In this document: piece by piece, positions 1 through 8,352 of the stretch
Layout: each line of letters starts with the position of its first letter
How positions within the stretch are numbered: position 1 is the first letter of the stretch
Source of the DNA: Nocardioides yefusunii
GTDB taxonomy: Bacteria > Actinomycetota > Actinomycetes > Propionibacteriales > Nocardioidaceae
NCBI RefSeq assembly: GCF_004014875.1
Contig: NZ_CP034929.1
Span: 2,108,001-2,172,000, forward strand
Length of the DNA stretch: 64,000 nt
Direction: 5' to 3'
The notes under the pieces: model-generated
Databases searched by the model: none
What the model was told of the DNA's origin: nothing
The model's input: only the letters and a program-made list of their open reading frames with translations
Position numbers and translations under genes: made by a program

Positions 1-1
1 C

Positions 2-280
2 TCCCTCGGCGACCTGATCGGCCAGGAGACCGCCCCCAGCCCCGACGTCGAGTTCATCGACGTCGAGTCGCGCCGACTCCTGGACACGCTCGTCTCCCAG
101 CTCGACCCGCGTTCGGCCGACATCGTCCGGGCTCGTTACGGCCTCGGCGACGGTCGCCAGCACAAGCTGGCCGACATCGGTGCCCGCCACGGCATCTCCG
201 CCGAGCGCGTTCGCCAGCTGGAGCGGGAGGCGCTGCAGAAGCTGCGCCGCCTCACCGAGCCGCAGGTTGCTGCCGCCTGA
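2..280 (+). CDS. RNA polymerase sigma-70 family factor, C-terminal part (5' truncated)
   Basis: Only the last 92 codons are in the window, so the start lies outside. The visible part covers the end of region 3 and all of region 4 of a primary-type or SigB/HrdB-like sigma factor. Landmarks are RYGLGDG, ADIGARHGIS and ERVRQLEREAL, the helix-turn-helix that contacts the -35 element. Region 4 sits about 20 residues from the C-terminus, as usual for group 1/2 factors. It reads toward coaE and the two genes share a bidirectional hairpin. Which paralogue (principal or stress sigma) cannot be decided without the N-terminal half. Confidence 0.9.
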   Translation, partial: SLGDLIGQETAPSPDVEFIDVESRRLLDTLVSQLDPRSADIVRARYGLGDGRQHKLADIGARHGISAERVRQLEREALQKLRRLTEPQVAAA

Positions 281-304
281 CCCACTGACCCAACTCCCTC
301 CCTC

Positions 305-350
305 CGACGGGGTCCACGCTCGCACCGCACGGCGAACGTGGGCCCCGTCG
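305..350. terminator. Bidirectional hairpin between sigma factor and coaE
   Basis: A 14-base arm at 305-318 pairs with 337-350 with one mismatch position, around an 18-base loop. It lies 25 bases after the sigma-factor stop and 17 bases after the coaE stop on the other strand. It can therefore serve both convergent genes. No strong T-tract follows, which is normal for high-GC actinobacteria. Confidence 0.7.
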
Positions 351-366
351 TCACGTCCGGGGCGTG

Positions 367-1023
367 TCAGGACCGGCGGCGGGTGAGTTCGGCGAAGACC
401 TCGTCCACGCGGGCGGTCAGGGCCTCGCGGGTACCGGAGTTGTCGATCACCACGTCGGCGATCGCCAGACGCTGCTCACGCGACGCCTGAGCAGCGAGCC
501 GTGCACGCGCGTCGTCCTGGCTCATGCCACGGTCACGCACCATGCGCTCGACCTGCAGTTCCTCAGGCACGTCAACCACCACCACGGCGTCGAACTCTCC
601 GGCCCGGCCGCCCTCGGCGAGGAGCGGGATGTCGTGGACCACGAGGGCGTCTGCAGGAGCGGCAGCCTCCAACGCTGCGCCGGCCGCGTGCACGAGCGGG
701 TGGATGATCGCCTCCAAAGCACGGCGGCGTGACCCGTCGGCGAAGACGATCGCTCCGAGCGCAGGACGGTCCAGTGATCCATCGGCGGCCAGAACGCTCT
801 CACCGAACTCCGCCACCACGTCAGCGAACCCGGGGGTCCCCGGGGCCACCACTTCGCGAGCCAGCAGGTCGGCGTCGACGACGACGGCTCCCAGTGCGGC
901 CAGACGCGTCGAGACGGTGCTCTTGCCCGACGCGATTCCTCCGGTCAGCGCGATCCGACGGACGGGCGAAGCGGAGTCAGGGGCTGCGGTCGGGGCGGAC
1001 GTCGGGGTTGCGGGGGTGCTCAC
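367..1023 (-). CDS. coaE: Dephospho-CoA kinase
   Basis: This 218-residue protein catalyses the last step of coenzyme A synthesis, the ATP-dependent phosphorylation of the ribose 3'-OH of dephospho-CoA in the cytosol. The P-loop GGIASGKST is at about residues 28-36. Next come [10 protein letters not shown], which holds the conserved Asp, and the HIPLLAEGG lid motif near residue 120. Length is typical for the single-domain bacterial enzyme; mycobacterial forms carry an extra GrpB-like domain that is absent here. A 20-residue Pro/Ala/Ser-rich leader precedes the P-loop, so a later start is possible. It follows rpsA on the same strand but is separated by a terminator, so it probably has its own promoter. 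Confidence 0.95.
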   Translation of the reverse strand: MSTPATPTSAPTAAPDSASPVRRIALTGGIASGKSTVSTRLAALGAVVVDADLLAREVVAPGTPGFADVVAEFGESVLAADGSLDRPALGAIVFADGSRRRALEAIIHPLVHAAGAALEAAAPADALVVHDIPLLAEGGRAGEFDAVVVVDVPEELQVERMVRDRGMSQDDARARLAAQASREQRLAIADVVIDNSGTREALTARVDEVFAELTRRRS

Positions 1024-1090
1024 GGGTTCTCCTCGTCGCGGGGAAGGATCGACGCCGCGACGCTACACGGGCCGTCGAGGAAAACGGGAC

Positions 1091-1122
1091 GAGCCCCGCC
1101 CGGATTTCTCCGGACGGGGCTC
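1091..1122 (-). terminator. rpsA terminator hairpin
   Basis: Arms at 1091-1104 and 1109-1122 (14 bases, one mismatch) enclose a four-base loop, 30 bases after the rpsA stop. The strength and position fit an intrinsic terminator separating rpsA from coaE. Confidence 0.8.
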
Positions 1123-1151
1123 GAGCCGATTGCTCAGTGAGAGCTCAGGTG

Positions 1152-2624
1152 TCAGTTGCCACCGGTGAGCTTCTCGCGAAGCGCCTGGAGCGCCTCGTCG
1201 GAAGCCAGCGAACCGCCGACCTCCTCGGCAGCAGCGACGTCGCCACCGGAGGAGTACGAGGTGGCCTCGCCGGCCTCGGCCTCGGCAACCTTCGCCTCGG
1301 CCTGCTGCTTGACGTGAGCCTCCCAGCGGGCGTGGGCCTTGGCGTAGTCCTCTTCCCACTTGGTGCGCTGCTCGTCGAAGCCCTCGAGCCACTCGCCGGT
1401 CTCGGGGTCGAAGCCCTCGGGGTAGACGTAGTTGCCCTGCTCGTCGTACGTGGCAGTCATGCCGTACAGGGTCGGGTCGAACTCGGAGTCGTCCACAGCG
1501 GCAACGGTCTCGTTGGCCTGCTTGAGGGACAGCGAGATGCGGCGACGCTCGAGGTCGATGTCGATGATCTTGACCATGACGTCGTCGTTGACCTGGACGA
1601 CCTGCTCCGGGATCTCCACGTGGCGCTCGGCCAGCTCGGAGATGTGCACGAGGCCCTCGATGCCCTCCTCGACACGGACGAACGAACCGAAGGGCACCAG
1701 CTTGGTGACCTTACCCGGAACGATCTGACCGATCTGGTGGGTGCGAGCGAAGTGCTGCCACGGGTCTTCCTGGGTGGCCTTGAGCGACAGGGAGACGCGC
1801 TCGCGGTCCATGTCCACGTCGAGAACCTCGACGGTGACCTCGTCACCCACGGTGACGACCTCGGACGGGTGGTCGATGTGCTTCCAGGACAGCTCCGAGA
1901 CGTGCACGAGGCCGTCGACGCCACCGAGGTCCACGAAGGCACCGAAGTTGACGATCGAGGACACGACACCCTTGCGGATCTGGCCCTTCTGGAGCTGGGT
2001 GAGGAAGCCGTGGCGAACCTCGGACTGGGTCTGCTCGAGCCAGGCACGGCGCGACAGGACCACGTTGTTGCGGTTCTTGTCGAGCTCGATGATCTTGGCC
2101 TCGAGGGTCTGACCCACGTAGGGCTGCAGGTCGCGGACGCGACGCATCTCGACGAGCGAGGCGGGCAGGAAGCCGCGCAGGCCGATGTCCAGGATGAGAC
2201 CACCCTTGACGACCTCGATGACGGTGCCCTCGACGACGCCGTCCTCTTCCTTGACCTGCTCGATGGTGCCCCAGGCACGCTCGTACTGAGCGCGCTTCTT
2301 GGACAGGATCAGGCGGCCTTCCTTGTCCTCCTTCTGGAGAACCAGGGCCTCGACCTTGTCGCCGATGGCGACGACCTCGGACGGGTCGACGTCGTGCTTG
2401 ATCGACAGCTCACGGGAGGGGATGACGCCCTCGGTCTTGTAACCGATGTCGAGGAGAACCTCGTCGCGGTCGACCTTCACGATGATGCCGTCGACGATGT
2501 CGCCGTCGTTGAAGTACTTGATCGTCGCGTCAATGGCGGCGAGGAGGTCCTCTTCGGAACCGATGTCGTTGATCGCGACCTGGGGCGCGTTGTAATCGGG
2601 AAGAGGAATGTTGGAGCTCGTCAT
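1152..2624 (-). CDS. rpsA: 30S ribosomal protein S1
   Basis: This 490-residue protein binds mRNA on the small ribosomal subunit during initiation. Four S1/OB-fold repeats are visible. Their diagnostic ends are GYKTEGVIP, LRGFLPASL, VDGLVHVSEL and IEGLVHISEL, at roughly residues 40-110, 125-195, 210-280 and 295-370. The remainder is an acidic, low-complexity tail, as in Mycobacterium RpsA (about 480 residues). The ATG at 2624 was chosen because homology to actinobacterial S1 begins at MTSSN. The reading frame stays open a further 64 codons upstream, but those codons look non-coding. The Shine-Dalgarno is weak (AGGA about 12 bases upstream). A transcribed leader of more than 100 bases precedes it. 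Confidence 0.96.
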   Translation of the reverse strand: MTSSNIPLPDYNAPQVAINDIGSEEDLLAAIDATIKYFNDGDIVDGIIVKVDRDEVLLDIGYKTEGVIPSRELSIKHDVDPSEVVAIGDKVEALVLQKEDKEGRLILSKKRAQYERAWGTIEQVKEEDGVVEGTVIEVVKGGLILDIGLRGFLPASLVEMRRVRDLQPYVGQTLEAKIIELDKNRNNVVLSRRAWLEQTQSEVRHGFLTQLQKGQIRKGVVSSIVNFGAFVDLGGVDGLVHVSELSWKHIDHPSEVVTVGDEVTVEVLDVDMDRERVSLSLKATQEDPWQHFARTHQIGQIVPGKVTKLVPFGSFVRVEEGIEGLVHISELAERHVEIPEQVVQVNDDVMVKIIDIDLERRRISLSLKQANETVAAVDDSEFDPTLYGMTATYDEQGNYVYPEGFDPETGEWLEGFDEQRTKWEEDYAKAHARWEAHVKQQAEAKVAEAEAGEATSYSSGGDVAAAEEVGGSLASDEALQALREKLTGGN

Positions 2625-2754
2625 AAGAAGGAGTTGTCCTTGGGATGGATGGAGTCGTGCGGGCGCGCGGGGGACTCTTTTCGGGGCTCCCTCACGGGAC
2701 CCGAGCCGGGACTCACTCCGTATGGAGTCCGGGCAGTCTCTGACGCAATGACCC

Positions 2755-2785
2755 ATGCTACGCCTCAGGCTCTCCGAGCGTCCAA
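2755..2785 (-). promoter_or_regulatory. rpsA: Putative rpsA promoter with long leader
   Basis: On the minus strand TTGGAC (2780-2785) is followed after 19 bases by TAGCAT (2755-2760), a plausible housekeeping promoter. It would give a leader of about 125 bases before the rpsA ATG at 2624. A small ACTCC/GGAGT hairpin (2715-2728) lies in that leader. S1 genes are often autoregulated through their leader, but that function here is inference. Confidence 0.4.
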
Positions 2786-2884
2786 CCGGGTGAACCACCT
2801 TCCCGCGTGACCCCACTCACGCTCCAGTCGTGCTTCGGCGCGTCCCCCACGCCCGGACGCCGCCCGGACGGGACCGTCCGTGCC

Positions 2885-3817
2885 TCAGGGATGGGCGTGC
2901 CAGTCACCCGTGCGCGCAATCTCCCTCAGGAACACCTCCGCCAGGTCGACCACGAGATTCCCGCCGGGGCGTACCGTCAGTTCCACCAGTGCCGCGAGGT
3001 CGCTGGCGCGGGCGAGGTCTCTCGCCAGGGCCGGGTCACCACCGCGCTCACGGGTCCAGCCGTGGAGCACCGCCTGCTCCCACGCGGGGTGCCGGTCGAA
3101 CCGAAGGAGGTCCCCAAGGTCCTCGTGGGGACTGCCCGCGTGGGCGTACTCCCAGTCGACCACGGCCGCGACGCTCCCGTCCCCGGCCAGGACGACGTTC
3201 TTGGGGTTCAGGTCGCCGTGCACCAGACAGGTGCGTGGTTCCTCGTCCAGCAGGTCCTGGGCACGTTCGGCCACGCGTTCGAGTGCGTCCAGCTCGCTCT
3301 CGCTCCAGCCCCGCAACTCCCCCAGCCGGCGCGTGACCCGCGCGTGGACGTCACCGTGAGCGGGGTCGGCCACCACCACCAGATCGGGAGCCGAGAACCG
3401 GCCCCGCCGGAGCGTCGGCATGCCTGCCAGCCGCCCCGCGACCGCACCCAACGCACGTCCGACGGAGTCCAGCGTCGCCACGTCATCGGCATCGAGCGCT
3501 GCTCGGAGCACGTCGTCGGCCCGGCGTCCGGGGACGAACTCGGTGACCATCAGGGCCGGATGACCATCCTTCGCGGGACGTTGCTCGACGACCCGGGGCA
3601 CTGGGACGAGCCCGCCGACAAGACGCGACAGCGCAGCGTCCACCTCTGCGGCGTCAGGGCGTCGAGGCCGCTCGGGGGCATAGATCCGCACCACGTGGGC
3701 CTCGCCCCCGGTGCGCGACAGGAAGGTCTCCCCCGACCAGCCACCCGGGAGCGGCTGCCAGGGCAGGTCCGGATCAAGGGAGTGGGAGGTGCTCGCGAGG
3801 TCGGTCACGCCGCACAT
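2885..3817 (-). CDS. Aminoglycoside phosphotransferase/choline-kinase-like protein (APH family)
   Basis: This 310-residue protein has the eukaryotic-kinase-like APH fold. The Brenner motif HGDLNPKNVV near residue 205 supplies the catalytic Asp and Asn. The following VVDWEYA supplies the Mg-binding Asp of the DFG-equivalent. An N-terminal small lobe with GGWSGETF stands in for the glycine-rich loop. Its small-molecule substrate cannot be told from sequence; sugars, aminoglycosides, choline and homoserine are all used in this family. Start candidates are GTG 3838, ATG 3817 and GTG 3808. The ATG is given, although the GTG at 3808 lies seven bases after CACCAT and could be a leaderless start. It is divergent from the methyltransferase at 3894. 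Confidence 0.8.
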   Translation of the reverse strand: MCGVTDLASTSHSLDPDLPWQPLPGGWSGETFLSRTGGEAHVVRIYAPERPRRPDAAEVDAALSRLVGGLVPVPRVVEQRPAKDGHPALMVTEFVPGRRADDVLRAALDADDVATLDSVGRALGAVAGRLAGMPTLRRGRFSAPDLVVVADPAHGDVHARVTRRLGELRGWSESELDALERVAERAQDLLDEEPRTCLVHGDLNPKNVVLAGDGSVAAVVDWEYAHAGSPHEDLGDLLRFDRHPAWEQAVLHGWTRERGGDPALARDLARASDLAALVELTVRPGGNLVVDLAEVFLREIARTGDWHAHP

Positions 3818-3881
3818 GGTGCCACCGCGGCGTCCCACGCGTGCGACCTGCGACGCCTGCGTGGGGCGCCGGTGCGCGCGT

Positions 3882-3887
3882 TAGCCT
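3882..3887 (+). promoter_or_regulatory. -10 box of leaderless methyltransferase gene
   Basis: TAGCCT ends six bases before the GTG at 3894, and no Shine-Dalgarno lies between. This fits transcription beginning at the start codon itself. The same geometry recurs at many genes in this window. Confidence 0.6.
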
Positions 3888-3893
3888 GACCGC

Positions 3894-4742
3894 GTGCCTG
3901 AGAGTGACACCACGAACCACCCGAACGACCATGCCCCCCAGACGGTGGGGATCGAGCGCCGCGCTGTGAGCGAGGAGGAGTCCCGCCAGGCCAACGGCCC
4001 CGACTGGGACCGTTACGCCGACGAGTACCAGGCCACCCACGGGTCCTTCCTGGGTGACGCCGGATTCGTGTGGGGCCCCGAAGGGTTCACCGAAGCGGCC
4101 GCCGGCGCGCTCGGCCCCGTCGCAGGGCGCCGCGTCCTCGAGGTCGGCTCGGGTGCGGGCCAGTGCTCCCGGTGGGTGCGCACCCAGGGCGGCGTCGGCA
4201 TCGGCCTCGACCTGTCGATGCGCCAACTGCAGCACGCTCGCCGCCTCGACATGGAGACCGGCGTCAGCGCGCCGTCGGTGCGCGGAACCGCCACCGATCT
4301 GCCCTTCTCCGACGCCACTTTCGACGTCGTCTTCTCGTCCTTCGGTGCCCTGCAGTTCATCGCCGACATCGAGCACTGCCTCGACGAGGTGGTCCGGGTG
4401 CTCCGTCCGGGTGGCCGCTTCGCCTTCTCCGTCACGCACCCCACGCGGTGGTCGTTCCCCGACGACCCCGGCGTCGCCGGGCTCACCGCGAGCACCTCCT
4501 ACTGGGACCGGACCCCGTACGTCGAGGTGGACCCCGAGACCGGCGCCCCGACCTACGTCGAGCACCACCGCACCCTGGGCGACTGGGTGCGCCTCCTGGG
4601 TGAGCGCGGCCTGTTCATGGTCGACCTCATGGAACCGGAATGGCCCGCCGACCTCGACCGCGACTGGGGCGGCTGGTCCCGCACCCGCGGTCTGCTCACG
4701 CCCGGCACGGCGCTCTTCGTCTGCAACCTGACGACGCGCTGA
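3894..4742 (+). CDS. Class I SAM-dependent methyltransferase
   Basis: This 282-residue methyltransferase_11-type enzyme has motif I VLEVGSGAGQCSRW near residue 80, which forms the SAM-binding loop. Acidic motif II is IGLDLS, and motif IV/post-IV is FDVVFSSFGALQFI followed by VLRPGGRF. The substrate is unknown. Close relatives are widespread single-copy actinobacterial proteins often annotated only as methyltransferase. The gene begins at GTG, is probably leaderless, stands alone, and ends at a strong hairpin. Confidence 0.85.
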   Translation: MPESDTTNHPNDHAPQTVGIERRAVSEEESRQANGPDWDRYADEYQATHGSFLGDAGFVWGPEGFTEAAAGALGPVAGRRVLEVGSGAGQCSRWVRTQGGVGIGLDLSMRQLQHARRLDMETGVSAPSVRGTATDLPFSDATFDVVFSSFGALQFIADIEHCLDEVVRVLRPGGRFAFSVTHPTRWSFPDDPGVAGLTASTSYWDRTPYVEVDPETGAPTYVEHHRTLGDWVRLLGERGLFMVDLMEPEWPADLDRDWGGWSRTRGLLTPGTALFVCNLTTR

Positions 4743-4773
4743 CCCACGCACCGAACCACGCACTGAACCAACG

Positions 4774-4817
4774 ACGGAGGGGCCCGGACCGACTTCTGTC
4801 GATCCGGGCCCCTCCGT
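4774..4817 (+). terminator. Perfect 15-bp hairpin after methyltransferase
   Basis: Arms 4774-4788 and 4803-4817 are exactly complementary around a 14-base loop, 31 bases after the stop codon. It also lies downstream of the DUF3068 gene that converges from the right (stop 4903), so it may serve both. Confidence 0.85.
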
Positions 4818-4902
4818 CATGCCACCCGCCAGGGACCAGCACTCCCCTGCGGCTCGCGGTCATGCATGCACGTCGTCACGCCTCACCGCGAGTGTGGCGT
4901 TG

Positions 4903-5883
4903 TCACGCTGCTGCGCGGCTCTTCATCTGGTAGTGCTCGGGGTCACCGCCACTGCGACGCCCCAGGACGAGGCCGGCGACCAGGAGGCCAGCACCGAGGA
5001 CGCCCAGCACCAGCGGCAGGGTGAAGCGGATCAGCTTGAGCTGCCCGACCTTGTCGCCGTACTCCGAGACGTTGGCGTCGACGGTCTCCTTGGAGAAACG
5101 AGCCTCCACGTCGGTCACCACCGCGCGGTCCTCGCCCTCGAAACGCAGGGTCGCGTACTGCTTCTCGACGCGGTCCATGACAACGCCGGTCTCGGGCTCC
5201 ACCCAGAAGGTGCGCTGGTTGGAGTAGGTGCGGTCAGCCTTGAGGCTGCCGGTGCCGATCTCGCCGACCATGTCCGGGGACACGTCCTGCTGGCCGGTCA
5301 CGCGGGGCTCGATCTTCTGCTCGAAGACGTAGGTGTTCATGCCGTGGAACTCCTCCTCACGCACGAACTTGGCCGGGAAGGCCTGCTCGAGCGTGCTGTC
5401 CCACCACAGGTACTCCTGCTGCTTGGTCTGGAAGGGGAACTTGAAGACCTGACCCTGGAACTTGGTCGGGTTCTGTTCGCCCTGGACCTTCTCGGAGAAC
5501 GCGTCACAGCAGTCGACTGCCTCACCGCTGGTCCGGTCGAACGCGACGCGCTCCACGGTGGACTGCGGGGACTTGCCCTCTGCGGTGGTGATCTTGGTGC
5601 TGTTGGTCCAGACCGCGACGTTGTCGCCGTGGGACTCAGCAGCGTCGACATCGCCCACGACCTTCGCCGTGATGGTGAAGTCAGTGTCGACCTCGCCCAC
5701 GATCTTTCCGCCCTCGACACTGACGTCGAAGAAGCGGGCGCCGGGACCGTCGAGGACGGAGATGACGTCCTGGTCGAGGGGAGCCACCGCCAGACGCGGG
5801 TAGGCGTAGACGTTCAGGAGAAGTCCCAGGACCAGTAGGAACCCACCGATGCCCGACAGGATCGGGCCCAATATCTTTCGCAC
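4903..5883 (-). CDS. DUF3068 / PorA-family membrane protein
   Basis: This 326-residue protein has two membrane segments: an N-terminal helix at about 5-25 (GGFLLVLGLLLN) and one near the C-terminus (LVLGVLGAGLLVAGLVLG). They flank a large extracytoplasmic domain with VDCCDAF and FPFQTKQQEYLWWD, hallmarks of DUF3068. From family knowledge, a DUF3068 protein in Corynebacterineae has been linked to lipomannan/lipoarabinomannan maturation, and Rv0227c is the M. tuberculosis member. GTG 5883 is preferred because GGAGGG lies nine bases upstream; the frame is open to ATG 5910. Its neighbours are a methyltransferase and glycan genes, which supports an envelope role. Confidence 0.85.
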   Translation of the reverse strand: MRKILGPILSGIGGFLLVLGLLLNVYAYPRLAVAPLDQDVISVLDGPGARFFDVSVEGGKIVGEVDTDFTITAKVVGDVDAAESHGDNVAVWTNSTKITTAEGKSPQSTVERVAFDRTSGEAVDCCDAFSEKVQGEQNPTKFQGQVFKFPFQTKQQEYLWWDSTLEQAFPAKFVREEEFHGMNTYVFEQKIEPRVTGQQDVSPDMVGEIGTGSLKADRTYSNQRTFWVEPETGVVMDRVEKQYATLRFEGEDRAVVTDVEARFSKETVDANVSEYGDKVGQLKLIRFTLPLVLGVLGAGLLVAGLVLGRRSGGDPEHYQMKSRAAA

Positions 5884-5996
5884 TCTCGTGTTCCCTCCAG
5901 ACAAGTGCATGCCGCACGAAGTAGCCGCACGCTACCAGTGAAAATTTGTTCTGCAGTGCCGAAATCAGAGCCCGCCTCTCCCAGCGAGCTCAGGAT

Positions 5997-6761
5997 TCAC
6001 GGACGCTTACGCAAGACTTGCCACAAGTTCCATGTGAACACCTCACGTATACCGGGGATTCGCAACAGGTGTCTGCTGGCCGGCGGGAGATAGCGCGGAC
6101 GCTCCTCCACGATCTCCAGGTCGTCGCGCGACGCGGCCCATCGCAGCCCCTCGGCCACGGTGGCGGCGTACATGCTCTCACCGAAGAGGTTCTTCGGTGG
6201 GCGGCCGTTGACGCGCTCGTACCGCTCGGCCGCGCGCCTGCCTCCCAGAAGGTGCCAGGGCGAGGTCTCGTGCCCGCCCCACGGCCCATACCAGGCGGTG
6301 TAGGAGAGAACGACGTGACCGCCCGGCCGCACGACGCGGGCGATCTGGTCGCAGGTCCCGGCCAGGTCGGGGACGTGCTCGAGCATGTTCGAGGAGAACC
6401 CGATGTCGACCGAACCGTCCGCGAGCGGCGCCTGTTCGGCACGCGCCACCACTGACAGCGGGTGCCGCACACCGTGAGCCTTCACCTCGTCGTGGTCGAG
6501 GTCGACGACCAACGACGTGGCTCCCCGGCGCGCGAACGCGTCGGAGTAGAAGCCTGCACCGCCGCCGAAGTCGGCGATCCGGGCCCCTTCCAGCGTCATG
6601 TGACGCTGCATCATCTGCACGGTGTCCTCAGCGATGAGACCGTAGAACCCATGGGGGTCGGTCTGCTCGGTCAGGAAGGACCGGAACAGCTTCACCGAGC
6701 GTCGCCAGTCGTCGGCAAAGGGAGCCTCGACCGTCGCGTCAGTGGGTGTGGTTTGGATCAC
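5997..6761 (-). CDS. Class I SAM methyltransferase of the envelope glycan locus
   Basis: This 254-residue enzyme has IADFGGGAGFYSDAF (SAM motif I, about residue 63), VVDLDHDE (motif II), FSSNMLEHVPD and VVRPGGHVVLS. Size and neighbours match the mycobacterial Rv0224c-type methyltransferase that sits divergent to a GT4 gene. The substrate is unknown; methylation of a sugar or lipid intermediate of the locus is inference. GTG 6761 lies seven bases after a TAGCAT box, suggesting a leaderless transcript. It is divergent from the GT4 gene. Confidence 0.85.
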   Translation of the reverse strand: MIQTTPTDATVEAPFADDWRRSVKLFRSFLTEQTDPHGFYGLIAEDTVQMMQRHMTLEGARIADFGGGAGFYSDAFARRGATSLVVDLDHDEVKAHGVRHPLSVVARAEQAPLADGSVDIGFSSNMLEHVPDLAGTCDQIARVVRPGGHVVLSYTAWYGPWGGHETSPWHLLGGRRAAERYERVNGRPPKNLFGESMYAATVAEGLRWAASRDDLEIVEERPRYLPPASRHLLRIPGIREVFTWNLWQVLRKRP

Positions 6762-6768
6762 GTCGCGG

Positions 6769-6774
6769 ATGCTA
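6769..6774 (-). promoter_or_regulatory. -10 box of methyltransferase gene
   Basis: TAGCAT on the minus strand lies seven bases upstream of the GTG at 6761. The 49-base gap to the divergent GT4 start must hold control elements for both genes. Confidence 0.55.
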
Positions 6775-6810
6775 CCCTCCGGTAATCACCATCGGGAGGG
6801 AGACCAGGTG

Positions 6811-7995
6811 ATGTTCACGATGCGAGCCAGACACAAGCAGGCAGCACACGCCCCTACGACATCCGACACCCCGAAGCAGCACGTACTGGTGCTGAACTGG
6901 CGGGATCCGTGGCACCCCGAGGGGGGCGGCTCGGAAATCTACCTCGAACAGGTGACGAAGCGACTCGCGGCGGAGGACCGCCGGGTCACGTTCTTCACCT
7001 CACGCTACGAAGGCTCGACCGCCCGCGAGACGGTCGACGGCGTCCACTACGTGCGGGCCGGACGCAATCTCACGGTCTACCTGTGGGCGGCGTGGAACCT
7101 GCTCACCGGCCGGTTCGGCCACGTCGACCAGGTCCTGGAGGTCCAGAACGGCATGCCGTTCTGCTCGACCCTCTTCACGCGTGCGCGCGTGAGCGTGCTC
7201 GTCCACCACGTCCATCGCGAGCAGTGGCCCGTCGTGGGCAGGGTCCTGGCGAAGGTCGGATGGTTCATGGAGTCCCGCACCGGCCCCTTCGTCAATCGCC
7301 ACAACCAGTACATCGCCGTCAGCCAGGTGACCGCTGACGAACTCAGCACTCTGGGAGTGGCAGCCGAACGGATTCGGATCGCCTACAACGGCGTTCCGCC
7401 CGTTCCTGAGTTCACCCCACAGCCGCGCGACCCGCAGCCCAGTCTTGTCGCGCTCAGCCGCCTCGTGCCGCACAAGCAGGTCGAGCACGCCGTGTACGCC
7501 CTGCACGACCTCGCTGAGGAGATCCCGGACGCCACCCTGACCGTGATGGGCGATGGCTGGTGGGCCGACGAACTGGCCGCGCTGGTGTCGCGTCTCGGAC
7601 TCCAGGACCGGGTGCGGCTGCTCGGCTTCGTCGACGACCGCACCAAGTTCGAGGAGCTCTCGCGAGCCTGGATCCACGTCATGCCCTCACTCAAGGAGGG
7701 GTGGGGGCTTTCGATCATCGAGGCGGCCCACGTCAGCGTCCCCTCGATCGCCTACGCGTCCGCAGGAGGTGTCACCGAGTCCATCCTGGACGGCGTCACG
7801 GGCCTGCTGGCACAGGACCAGGACGACTTCACCGACTGTGTGCGGCGACTCCTGGCCGACGACGAACTGCGCACGTCCATGGGCGACAAGGCCCAGCTCC
7901 GGAGTGAGCAGTTCTCCTGGGAAGCCACCACCTCTGTGGTCTCCCGGTGCCTCGACGGCGCACCGATACGACCTGCCGTCGCTGTGAGTCATTGA
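6811..7995 (+). CDS. Glycosyltransferase family 4 (GT-B fold)
   Basis: This 394-residue cytosolic or membrane-associated retaining glycosyltransferase shows the N-terminal GT4 loop HPEGGGSEIYLEQ (about residues 29-41). The C-terminal half has LSRLVPHKQVE, VMGDGWWADEL, LLGFVDD and the nucleotide-sugar signature PSLKEGWGLSIIEAA, with the EX7E glutamates. It resembles Rv0225 of mycobacteria by family and by its divergent methyltransferase neighbour. Donor and acceptor are unknown. ATG 6811 lies ten bases after GGAGGG; the adjacent in-frame GTG at 6808 is equally possible. An 18-bp hairpin terminates it. Confidence 0.9.
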   Translation: MFTMRARHKQAAHAPTTSDTPKQHVLVLNWRDPWHPEGGGSEIYLEQVTKRLAAEDRRVTFFTSRYEGSTARETVDGVHYVRAGRNLTVYLWAAWNLLTGRFGHVDQVLEVQNGMPFCSTLFTRARVSVLVHHVHREQWPVVGRVLAKVGWFMESRTGPFVNRHNQYIAVSQVTADELSTLGVAAERIRIAYNGVPPVPEFTPQPRDPQPSLVALSRLVPHKQVEHAVYALHDLAEEIPDATLTVMGDGWWADELAALVSRLGLQDRVRLLGFVDDRTKFEELSRAWIHVMPSLKEGWGLSIIEAAHVSVPSIAYASAGGVTESILDGVTGLLAQDQDDFTDCVRRLLADDELRTSMGDKAQLRSEQFSWEATTSVVSRCLDGAPIRPAVAVSH

Positions 7996-8001
7996 CGGGA
8001 C

Positions 8002-8046
8002 ATGACGCAGGCCCCGCTCTCTTCATGGGAGCGGGGCCTGCGTCAT
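8002..8046 (+). terminator. Perfect 18-bp hairpin after GT4 gene
   Basis: Arms 8002-8019 and 8029-8046 are exactly complementary, with a nine-base loop starting seven bases after the GT4 stop. This is one of the strongest hairpins in the window. Confidence 0.88.
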
Positions 8047-8092
8047 GTCAGGAGCGGGACGTCTGTGAGACACCAGGACCGCGACAGCAGAA

Positions 8093-8122
8093 CAGGGCGG
8101 GACCGGTATCGGTCCCGCCCTG
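8093..8122 (-). terminator. Terminator of the glycan operon
   Basis: Perfect 12-base arms 8093-8104 and 8111-8122 have a six-base loop, 45 bases beyond the stop of the small membrane peptide gene. It ends the minus-strand operon that starts at 18747. Confidence 0.8.
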
Positions 8123-8166
8123 TGAAAACCTCTGTCAGCGCCACCCTCCCGGGCGCTTGCGCCGAT

Positions 8167-8307
8167 TCAGCTGCCGTAGGTGGATTCACCCGGCTTCGGG
8201 CCGCCACCCTGGCCGGCGTCAACACCAGTCAGAGCAGTGACGGCAATGATCACGGTCAGCAGCGCAGCAACGGCGCCCGCCACAATCGACATCAACCAAG
8301 CAAACAT
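8167..8307 (-). CDS. 46-residue single-pass membrane peptide at the end of the glycan operon
   Basis: The short frame starts at ATG 8307 behind GGGAGGA (three-base spacer) and stops at 8169-8167. It encodes one hydrophobic helix (about residues 4-28: WLMSIVAGAVAALL, then TVIIAVTAL). A Gly/Pro-rich tail ending in GESTYGS follows. It is the last gene of the AftD-like operon, 46 bases after the preceding start-side gene. Mycobacteria carry a small secreted/membrane gene (Rv0236A, DUF2613) beside aftD. Equivalence is inferred from position, size and topology only. Function is unknown. Confidence 0.7.
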   Translation of the reverse strand: MFAWLMSIVAGAVAALLTVIIAVTALTGVDAGQGGGPKPGESTYGS

Positions 8308-8352
8308 TCGTCCTCCCAGACCTCTCGTTGACTCGTGGCGAGTATACGCAGG

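Noticed and set aside
729..2810. 693-codon plus-strand frame opposite rpsA and coaE
   Set aside because: Covers two real genes on the other strand and shows no family motif.
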